26,397 bases of DNA from an uncultured Clostridia bacterium (GTDB lineage: Bacteria; Bacillota; Clostridia; UBA1381). Shown piece after piece: positions 1-5,498 of the stretch (position 1 is the first letter of the stretch; each line of letters opens with the position of its first letter). Made by a program: the position numbers and the translations under genes. Below the pieces are notes generated by a model. That model had not been told where the DNA came from and searched no databases. It saw only the letters and a program-made list of their open reading frames with translations. The DNA lies in the NCBI GenBank assembly GCA_910578235.1, contig CAJTPP010000030.1, positions 1 through 26,397 of the forward strand. The letters are read 5' to 3'.

Positions 1-20
1 CTGCCGTAAGGCAGCCCTTT
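1..20. terminator. Hairpin at the window edge, probable terminator of the minus-strand small-ORF unit
   Basis: CTGCC (1-5) and GGCAG (10-14) form a 5 bp stem with a GTAA loop, and CCCTTT follows at 15-20. If the bases just left of the window are AAAGGG, the stem would extend to about 11 bp with T-tracts on both sides, a typical bidirectional terminator. Only the visible half supports this; the rest is inferred. Confidence 0.45.
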
Positions 21-49
21 CGTGAGCTTTAATTAAATTATTGCTGATT

Positions 50-136
50 TTATAAATTGAGCCGCATCATCAGAGCCTGTATTTTATGTATTATAATAAA
101 GCTGAAGAATGACGCCTCTATGGTATTTTTAAACAC
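50..136 (-). CDS. Possible 28-residue peptide with GTG start
   Basis: A GTG codon (134-136) is preceded on the minus strand by AAAGGAGGA (146-154) at a spacing of 9 bases, one of the better ribosome binding sites in the window. The frame runs 28 codons to TAA at 50-52. The peptide begins MFKNTIEASFFSFIII and has a short hydrophobic stretch (FFSFIII), then a basic tail. It is the only ORF in a unit that has its own promoter (348-376) and a likely terminator at 1-20. I recognise no family. It could be a leader peptide, a small membrane or toxin-like peptide, or a chance ORF in a non-coding RNA. An upstream TTG at 341-343 would give 97 codons but lies almost on the -10 box, so it is unlikely to be used. 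Confidence 0.35.
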   Translation of the reverse strand: MFKNTIEASFFSFIIIHKIQALMMRLNL

Positions 137-343
137 ATATGCTGCTCCTCCTTTCTTTATATTTTCAGCGCAATAAAAAATGCGCCGCTCATACAAAGCA
201 ACGCATAAAAATGCATTGCCCCATTTTTTGCGCCAACAAAACTGATTTTCATATTCGTTAAACGTATACGAAAATAGAGCATGCATTTTTAACAATAAAA
301 AAACGTATACGTAAATATGAAAAATATTCAGTTTAGTTGGCAA
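137..343 (-). promoter_or_regulatory. Structured leader with two CGTATACG palindromes
   Basis: This is the roughly 200-base leader between the minus-strand promoter and the GTG ORF. It contains two copies of the perfect palindrome CGTATACG, at 263-270 and 304-311. Their flanks are alike (AACGTATACG followed by AAAA or TAAA). The centres are 41 bp apart, close to four helical turns, as expected for cooperative operator sites. Closer to the ORF are two RNA hairpins: GCAACGCAT/ATGCATTGC (about 204-225) and CAGCGCA/TGCGC (about 165-185). Whether the palindromes act as DNA operators or as pairing RNA elements is not settled by the sequence. Confidence 0.45.
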
Positions 344-347
344 ATAT

Positions 348-376
348 ATTATACCATAATATTAATAATTTGTAAA
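348..376 (-). promoter_or_regulatory. Sigma-A promoter for the minus-strand small-ORF unit
   Basis: On the minus strand TTTACA (371-376) and TATAAT (348-353) are separated by exactly 17 bases. Transcription would run left toward position 1. It is back-to-back with the plus-strand promoter at 385-413. Confidence 0.7.
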
Positions 377-384
377 GAAATATG

Positions 385-413
385 TTGACAAAAAAACATA
401 TCGGATATTTAAT
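385..413 (+). promoter_or_regulatory. Promoter for a plus-strand antisense RNA
   Basis: A perfect TTGACA (385-390) is followed after 17 bases by TTTAAT (408-413). A perfect TATAAT also occurs at 413-418, but with a 22-base gap. Transcription would start near 420 and read toward the minus-strand small ORF at 497-583. No plus-strand protein gene with a ribosome binding site follows, which points to an RNA product. Confidence 0.6.
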
Positions 414-419
414 ATAATA

Positions 420-510
420 TAGAAAAGGCGTGCCTCAAACGGTTAGATAAAGATTATAGTTACAAAGTAACCGATGTACCTTGGCGGGGGGATCGGTTAT
501 TTTGCTGTTT
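420..510 (+). ncRNA. Candidate antisense RNA, antitoxin-like
   Basis: The RNA is inferred from the promoter at 385-413 and from a hairpin at 468-499 followed by the T-rich ATTTTGCTGTTTT. It would contain the small stems AGGC/GCCT (426-435) and GTTAC/GTAAC (459-471). It is complementary to the 3' untranslated region and last codons of the 28-residue hydrophobic ORF on the minus strand. A convergent, 3'-overlapping antisense RNA is the known layout of Firmicute type I toxin-antitoxin pairs such as txpA/RatA and bsrG/SR4. The exact 3' end is uncertain; a longer read-through product is possible. Confidence 0.45.
468..499. terminator. Hairpin at the 3' end of the antisense RNA
   Basis: TAACCGAT (468-475) pairs perfectly with ATCGGTTA (492-499) around a 16-base loop rich in G. 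T-rich sequence follows on the plus strand. On the minus strand the same stem begins at the stop codon of the small ORF, so it also structures that transcript's 3' end. Confidence 0.5.
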
Positions 511-583
511 TAGCAAAAACTATAAGAATTGCTATAACATACAGCGCTGTTGCTAAGGCCTTATGTAGTATTGCTTTCTTCAT
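497..583 (-). CDS. Small hydrophobic peptide, type I toxin-like
   Basis: This 28-residue ORF starts at ATG (581-583) and ends at TAA (497-499). A strong GGAGGAGG (596-603) lies 12 bases upstream, a rather wide spacing. The peptide begins MKKAILHK, continues with a hydrophobic helix of about 15 residues (LATALYVIAILIVFA), and ends in the basic KTAK. Short single-helix peptides with charged ends are typical of Firmicute type I toxins and holin-like peptides. A promoter at 724-752 would give a leader of about 130 bases with a hairpin AGTGAC/GTCACT (614-635), and an antisense RNA faces the 3' end. The peptide does not obviously match a named toxin family, so toxicity is inferred from architecture alone. 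Confidence 0.5.
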   Translation of the reverse strand: MKKAILHKALATALYVIAILIVFAKTAK

Positions 584-723
584 AATAGCGCCTCGCCTCC
601 TCCGAACTCCTATAGTGACTTCTTACGCTGTCACTCTCCGCTCTCTGAGTTATGCGAGCTAACCGTCCGATTAAAAATCTTTTTCAATCCTGTTTTTAAC
701 TGTCAGATTTTTCCGACATGGTC

Positions 724-752
724 ATTATATATTAAAATGCGCCAGTTTTTAA
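724..752 (-). promoter_or_regulatory. Possible promoter for the 28-residue hydrophobic ORF
   Basis: On the minus strand a perfect TATAAT (724-729) lies 17 bases after TTAAAA (747-752), a four-of-six match to the -35 consensus. The start point would be near 717. Apart from these elements and the short palindrome at 809-821, I see nothing else definable between 636 and 870. Confidence 0.45.
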
Positions 753-870
753 TGTTCTTCACAGAAATATAATAAATATGTAATATTGTAAAAAATGTTA
801 TTTCAAGCAGTCATTATGACTTTTTACAAAAAATTCATAAAAAACAGTAGTAATTGCGTAATCTTTGTGA

Positions 871-890
871 TATAATAAATACGATATAAT
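871..890 (+). promoter_or_regulatory. Two candidate -10 boxes before secA
   Basis: TATAAT occurs twice, at 871-876 and 885-890. Neither has a clear TTGACA-like -35 at the right distance, so the exact promoter is uncertain. Confidence 0.4.
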
Positions 891-906
891 CTGAATTAAT
901 GTAAAA

Positions 907-926
907 TCCCGTATTGCGGGCTTTTT
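907..926 (+). terminator. Short hairpin with T-tract in the secA leader
   Basis: CCCG (908-911) pairs with CGGG (917-920) across TATTG and is followed by CTTTTTC. It lies after the -10 candidates and before the secA ribosome binding site GAGGAG. It could be a weak attenuator in the secA leader or a remnant terminator of a lost upstream gene. Confidence 0.35.
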
Positions 927-958
927 CAGAAAGATAAATTAAATGAGGAGAAAGACAC

Positions 959-3682
959 ATGGGTTTATTTGACAAAGTATTCGGCACGTACTCGGATAGA
1001 GAATTGAAAAGAGTATATCCTATCGCCGATAAGGTTATGGCTCTTGAGGATGATATGGCAAAGCTTTCCGATGCGGATTTAAAGGCGAAAACACCGCAGT
1101 TTAAGGAAAGACTGAAAAACGGTGAGACCTTGGACGATATTCTTCCCGAGGCTTTTGCCGTAATGCGTGAGGCAAGCTGGAGAGTGCTCGGTATGAAGCA
1201 TTTCTATGTACAGGTTGTCGGCGGAATAATTCTTCATCAGGGAAGGATTGCCGAAATGAAAACAGGTGAGGGTAAAACCCTTGTTTCAACGCTGCCGGCA
1301 TATCTTAACGCTCTTACAGGAGACGGTGTACATATCGTTACTGTAAACGATTATCTGGCAAAGAGAGACAGTGAGTGGATGGGTAAGGTATACCGTTATC
1401 TCGGCATGAGCGTTGGTTTGATTATCCATGATCTTGACAACGCCGAGAGACGCGAGGCGTATGCTGCTGATATTACTTACGGTACAAATAACGAGCTTGG
1501 TTTTGACTATCTTCGTGACAACATGGTGGTTCACAAGGAGGAAATGGTGCAGCGCGGTCATAATTATGCCGTTGTCGACGAGGTGGACTCAATCCTTATA
1601 GACGAGGCCAGAACACCGCTTATTATATCAGGTATGGGGCAGGATGCAAACGAGCTTTACCGCGTGGCGGATATGTTTGTAAAGCGTCTGAAAAAACATG
1701 TTGTGACAGAGCATGACGACAAGCAGCTTGACGAGGATCTGGAAGCTGATTATATTGTTGATGAAAAAGCCAGGACAGCTATGCTTACAGAGCAGGGCGT
1801 GAAGAAAGCAGAGCAGGGCTTTGGAGTGGAAAATCTTTCCGATCCCGATAATATGAAGCTTCAGCATCACATAAATCAGGCGCTTCAGGCGAACGGTGTT
1901 ATGCACAGGGATCAGCAGTATGTGGTGCAGGACGGACAGGTTATGATCGTTGATGAATTCACGGGACGTATCATGCCCGGCAGACGTTACAGTGATGGTC
2001 TTCATCAGGCAATTGAAGCAAAAGAGGGCGTTAAGATTGAAAATGAGTCCAAAACTCTCGCAACTATTACTTTTCAGAATTTCTTCCGCTTGTATAATAA
2101 GCTGTCGGGTATGACAGGTACTGCTCTTACCGAGGAGGAGGAATTTCAGCACATCTACAAGCTTGACGTTGTAGCGGTTCCGACAAACAAGCCTGTTGTC
2201 CGTGACGATATGCACGATGTTGTGTTTAAAACCGAAAAGGGTAAATTTATGGCGGTTATACGTCAGATACAGGAATGTAACGCTAAAGGTCAGCCTGTGC
2301 TTGTAGGTACGGTTAATGTTGATAAATCAGAGCTTCTTTCCGCGCTTTTAAAACGCGCGGGTATAAAGCATGAAGTATTGAACGCTAAATATCACGCTAA
2401 GGAAGCGGAAATTGTCGCCCAGGCAGGCAAAAAGGGCGCGGTTACGATCGCAACCAATATGGCGGGTCGTGGTACTGATATCATGCTCGGCGGTAACGCG
2501 GAATATATGGCAAAGCATGAGATGGCAAGACAGGGTTTCACTGACGAGCTTATAGCGGAGGCTACAGGCTTCGGTGATACCGATGACGAGGAGATTATCA
2601 ACGCGAGAAAAACTTTTACTGAGCTGAATGAAAAATTTAAGGAGCAGATACGTCCCGAGCAGGAGGAAGTAAGAGAGCTTGGCGGTCTGTTTATAATCGG
2701 TACAGAGCGTCACGAGTCAAGACGTATTGATAATCAGCTGCGCGGCCGTGCGGGACGTCAGGGGGATCCGGGAGCGTCAAAGTTCTTCCTTTCGCTGGAC
2801 GATGATCTTATGAGAATTTTCGGCAGTGATAAGGTTAAGTCGATGGTAAACGCGCTTGGTCTTGAAGAGGATGAGCCTATCGAGGCAAAAATGCTCACAA
2901 ACGCTATTGAAAACGCACAGAAGAGTCTGGAAAGCCGTAACTTTGATTCGCGTAAGCATGTGCTCCAGTATGACGAGGTTATGAACGAGCAGCGTAAGAT
3001 TATTTACGCGCAGCGTCAGACGGTGCTTGACGGCGAGGATATAAGCGGCACTATCAAAAATATGATGGAGTCGGCTATTGACAGCGCGCTTGATGATTTT
3101 ATCGGAATTTCAGAGATACCCGAGGAATGGAATGTGCGCGCGATCACAGAATTCGCAAATCAGACGCTGAATGCGAAGGGAGAGTTTTCTATTCCCGAGG
3201 AGGATATGGAGACTATCACACGCGCTGATGTAAGAGATATGCTTCTTGATATAGCGAATAGACGTTACGCGGAACAGGAGGAAGTGTTCGGCGAGAATAT
3301 GCGCGAGCTTGAAAGAGTGCTTATGCTCAGAGTCGTTGACACACTGTGGATGGATCATCTTGACGAGATGGAGCATGTAAAGCGTGAAATTGGTCTGAGA
3401 GCATACGGTCAGCATGATCCTGTGGTTGAATACAGAAATGTCGGCAGTGAGTTGTATGAAAACATGCTTGACAGCATAAAGAAAGATACTGTAAGATATG
3501 TGCTTTCGGCTATGCCGAGAATTAAGATTGAGCGTGAACAGGTGGCTAAACCCATGGATACAGGCGGCGATGGTTCGCTTCCAAATCAGCCTAAGCGCGC
3601 AAAGAAAGAGCCGGGACGCAATGATCCTTGTCCGTGCGGCAGCGGCAAGAAGTATAAGCATTGCTGCGGAAAGGATAAATAA
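959..3682 (+). CDS. secA: Preprotein translocase ATPase SecA
   Basis: SecA is the cytosolic motor that pushes unfolded preproteins through the SecYEG channel using ATP. This 907-residue protein has a usual length. Walker A (TGEGKT) is at about residues 102-107 and the DEAD-like box (DEVDSILIDEARTP) near 207-220. The helicase-like C-terminal part shows GRAGRQGDPG, and the extreme C-terminus has the zinc-binding SEC-C motif (CPCGSGKKYKHCC), which binds SecB or ribosomes in relatives. The ATG is preceded by GAGGAG at a fitting distance. prfB lies downstream, the usual Firmicute order, although hpf, often found before secA, is absent here. Confidence 0.98.
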   Translation: MGLFDKVFGTYSDRELKRVYPIADKVMALEDDMAKLSDADLKAKTPQFKERLKNGETLDDILPEAFAVMREASWRVLGMKHFYVQVVGGIILHQGRIAEMKTGEGKTLVSTLPAYLNALTGDGVHIVTVNDYLAKRDSEWMGKVYRYLGMSVGLIIHDLDNAERREAYAADITYGTNNELGFDYLRDNMVVHKEEMVQRGHNYAVVDEVDSILIDEARTPLIISGMGQDANELYRVADMFVKRLKKHVVTEHDDKQLDEDLEADYIVDEKARTAMLTEQGVKKAEQGFGVENLSDPDNMKLQHHINQALQANGVMHRDQQYVVQDGQVMIVDEFTGRIMPGRRYSDGLHQAIEAKEGVKIENESKTLATITFQNFFRLYNKLSGMTGTALTEEEEFQHIYKLDVVAVPTNKPVVRDDMHDVVFKTEKGKFMAVIRQIQECNAKGQPVLVGTVNVDKSELLSALLKRAGIKHEVLNAKYHAKEAEIVAQAGKKGAVTIATNMAGRGTDIMLGGNAEYMAKHEMARQGFTDELIAEATGFGDTDDEEIINARKTFTELNEKFKEQIRPEQEEVRELGGLFIIGTERHESRRIDNQLRGRAGRQGDPGASKFFLSLDDDLMRIFGSDKVKSMVNALGLEEDEPIEAKMLTNAIENAQKSLESRNFDSRKHVLQYDEVMNEQRKIIYAQRQTVLDGEDISGTIKNMMESAIDSALDDFIGISEIPEEWNVRAITEFANQTLNAKGEFSIPEEDMETITRADVRDMLLDIANRRYAEQEEVFGENMRELERVLMLRVVDTLWMDHLDEMEHVKREIGLRAYGQHDPVVEYRNVGSELYENMLDSIKKDTVRYVLSAMPRIKIEREQVAKPMDTGGDGSLPNQPKRAKKEPGRNDPCPCGSGKKYKHCCGKDK

Positions 3683-3684
3683 TT

Positions 3685-3933
3685 ATGAAGAAACGTCATG
3701 TTTTTTATATAATATATCTTGCTGTAACAGTCATCTGTACTGTCGCGGCACTTGTGCTAAATCCAGTGCATGGCGGAATGTATCATGGAGTTGTTTATCC
3801 TGTTTATGGCGATACATCTTCGGCCATGAGTGATATTATGCTTGCAATATCGGGAATCCTAATTGTTGTAGGTTTTTTGTTTTTTGTGATTGCGCATATA
3901 AAAAAAATAATTATTTCTAAAATTAATAAATAA
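3685..3933 (+). CDS. Small two-helix membrane protein of unknown function
   Basis: This 82-residue protein begins two bases after the secA stop and is probably co-transcribed with it. The start has AAAGGA from the secA end about 10 bases upstream. Two hydrophobic segments are visible, near residues 6-25 and 50-71, with a polar loop containing HGG, YHG and a short acidic turn. The C-terminus is lysine-rich (IKKIIISKINK), placing it in the cytoplasm by the positive-inside rule. I recognise no family. It is an extra gene between secA and prfB, which are often direct neighbours. The strong hairpin at 3937-3960 closes the unit. Confidence 0.7.
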   Translation: MKKRHVFYIIYLAVTVICTVAALVLNPVHGGMYHGVVYPVYGDTSSAMSDIMLAISGILIVVGFLFFVIAHIKKIIISKINK

Positions 3934-3936
3934 TTG

Positions 3937-3960
3937 AAGGGAACGGTAAACCGTTCCCTT
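3937..3960 (+). terminator. Hairpin after the secA unit
   Basis: AAGGGAACGG (3937-3946) and CCGTTCCCTT (3951-3960) form a perfect 10 bp stem with a TAAA loop. No T-tract follows on the plus strand, so termination may be partial, leaving some read-through into prfB. Confidence 0.6.
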
Positions 3961-3993
3961 ACTTGTGAAAATAAAAGGAAAGAAGTGATAAAT

Positions 3994-5113
3994 ATGTTAG
4001 AGTACGATGAGTACAGGCTAAAGCTGCAGGGCTTTGAAGACAGTATAAATGATTTGAGGGATTCACTTTGACATCGCCGGTATAAGCGAGGAAGTAGCGC
4101 GTCTCGAGGAAGAAAGCGCACAGCCTGATTTCTGGGACAATATGGAAAACTCACAGAAGGTTTTGCAGAAAACGAAACAGCTAAAAGACAAAATCGATGC
4201 GTTTGAAAGCCTTAAATCAAAATGGGAGGACACGCTTGTTTTAATTGACCTTGCCAATGAGGAAAACGACGAGAGTATGCTGCCAGACGTCACACAGGCT
4301 GCGGAGGAAATTGAGGCGGAAATTGAGAAAATGACGCTTGAAACCCTGCTCAGCGGTAATTACGACAAAAACAACGTAATCATGACATTCCATGCCGGGG
4401 CGGGCGGTACGGAAGCGCAGGACTGGTGTGAAATGCTGATACGCATGTACCAGATGTGGGCGCAGAAAAACGGTTTTACTTATACGGTGCTTGACTCTCT
4501 GCCGGGCGATGAGGCGGGAATAAAGAGCTGTACAATAGAGATTGACGGTACGAACGCTTACGGTTATCTTAAAGCGGAAAAGGGTGTGCACCGCCTGGTG
4601 CGTATATCGCCGTTTAACTCGGCCGGTAAGCGTATGACGTCGTTCGCGTCAATAGAAGTTATGCCCGAGCTTGATGACGACGTGGAAATAGACATACGTC
4701 CCGAGGATATAAAAATGGAGGCGTTCCGCGCAAGCGGCGCGGGCGGGCAGCATATTAATAAGACCAGCTCCGCGGTGCGTCTTACACATATACCGACAGG
4801 TATTATCGCGTCCTGTCAGACTCAGCGTTCGCAGTTCCAGAACAGGGATTACGCTATGAAGATGCTGAAAGCAAAGCTTGTGGAGCTTGCAGAACAGCAG
4901 CAGAAAGAAAAAATCGCCGATATACAGGGAACGCAGATGGATAACGGCTGGGGAAGCCAAATACGGTCGTATGTGTTTCAGCCGTACACCATGGTAAAGG
5001 ATCTCAGAACGGGTTTTGAAATGGGTAATATCGGCGCTGTTATGGATGGTGATCTGAACGGATTTATTAACGCTTATCTAAAAGCCGCAAGTCTCGGTAC
5101 ACTGAAAAAGTAA
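3994..5113 (+). CDS. prfB: Peptide chain release factor 2, programmed +1 frameshift
   Basis: RF2 recognises UAA and UGA stops and triggers peptide release. Translation starts at ATG 3994 and meets an in-frame TGA at 4069-4071 after 25 codons. Slipping forward one base at CTT-TGA (slippery CTT at 4066-4068) continues with GAC in the frame ending at 5113, giving 372 residues. The upstream GAGGG (4056-4060) can act as the internal Shine-Dalgarno stimulator. The stop-codon recognition tripeptide SPF falls at residues 205-207 and the catalytic GGQ at 250-252, the numbering expected for bacterial RF2, which confirms the joined reading. RF2 level autoregulates itself: when RF2 is scarce the ribosome shifts. 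The ATG at 4142 is an internal methionine, not the start. Confidence 0.97.
4056..4072 (+). promoter_or_regulatory. RF2 recoding site
   Basis: GAGGG (4056-4060), the slippery codon CTT (4066-4068) and stop TGA (4069-4071) followed by C form the conserved prfB recoding signal. TGA-C is a weak stop context. The Shine-Dalgarno-like element is five bases from the slippery codon, slightly farther than the classical E. coli site. Confidence 0.93.
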
Positions 5114-5175
5114 GCAGAAACCGCAGATACTTAAAAAATTATATTTTAATATAGTTTAAAAGTAATAATTAATTA

Positions 5176-5204
5176 TTGACAATCCCAAATAAATGTAATA
5201 TAAT
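5176..5204 (+). promoter_or_regulatory. Sigma-A promoter of the ileS leader
   Basis: Consensus TTGACA (5176-5181), a 17-base gap and consensus TATAAT (5199-5204) lie just before the T-box leader. Transcription would start near 5211. Confidence 0.88.
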
Positions 5205-5210
5205 TATCAT

Positions 5211-5478
5211 TAACAATTAAAGACTATGACGGAGACAGTAAGCTTTGCTGAAAGCAGAGAGCGAGCCGCGGATAGTGTGAGCGCGGCGGTAAGTATGCAT
5301 GGCTGAATATCACTCCCGAGTTGCGCACCGAAAGGAATAGATGTCATTACGTACTCTGCCTATTAGACTGCGACGGCTTTCCACCGTAAAAGGGAACGCA
5401 TATGTTAGTATGACGAGTGGTACAACGAAACTTTTAGCTTTCGTCTTGTTATGCAGGACGAGAGCTTTTTATTTTTAT
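5211..5478 (+). promoter_or_regulatory. T-box riboswitch, isoleucine specific
   Basis: This leader senses uncharged tRNA-Ile and controls ileS. Stem I runs from about 5222 to 5330 and includes a k-turn-like GGAGACAGTAAG, a distal GC-rich arm and the specifier loop GAATATCACT. The likely specifier codon is ATC at 5309-5311 (isoleucine). The antiterminator side holds GAGTGGTACAACG (5415-5427), a divergent T-box core whose TGGT can pair with the tRNA ACCA end. GACGA (5412-5416) can pair with TCGTC (5441-5445) in the antiterminator. The competing terminator is AGCTTTCGTC/GACGAGAGCT (5436-5465) followed by TTTTATTTTTAT. Confidence 0.93.
5436..5477 (+). terminator. Intrinsic terminator arm of the T-box
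   Basis: AGCTTTCGTC (5436-5445) and GACGAGAGCT (5456-5465) form a 10 bp stem with one G-U pair, followed by a T-rich tail to 5477. It is exclusive with the antiterminator fold. Confidence 0.88.
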
Positions 5479-5498
5479 AGAAAGGAATGAATATACAA

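Noticed and set aside
50..343. 97-codon reading of the minus-strand small ORF from TTG
   Set aside because: The TTG is only about 5 bases from the -10 box and has no ribosome binding site; the 28-codon GTG form has a strong one.
474..662. Plus-strand ORF of 62 codons
   Set aside because: It has no ribosome binding site, starts inside a hairpin and lies antisense to the better-supported small ORF and its leader.
809..821. Palindrome AGTCATTATGACT
   Set aside because: Short, single copy, with no promoter placed around it; could be chance in AT-rich DNA.
1628..2215. Long minus-strand ORF across secA
   Set aside because: It is the complement of conserved secA sequence, has no ribosome binding site and no recognisable domain.
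3110..3661. 183-codon minus-strand ORF in secA
   Set aside because: Shadow of the secA C-terminal coding region.
3498..3833. 111-codon plus-strand ORF across the secA end
   Set aside because: Alternate frame over secA and the small membrane protein, without a start signal.
4142..5113. prfB as a shorter gene starting at ATG 4142
   Set aside because: The upstream 25 codons plus frameshift reproduce the conserved RF2 N-terminus and canonical SPF and GGQ numbering.
5130..5160. AT-rich inverted repeat after prfB as terminator
   Set aside because: The pairing is weak and made only of A-T pairs, without a T-tract.
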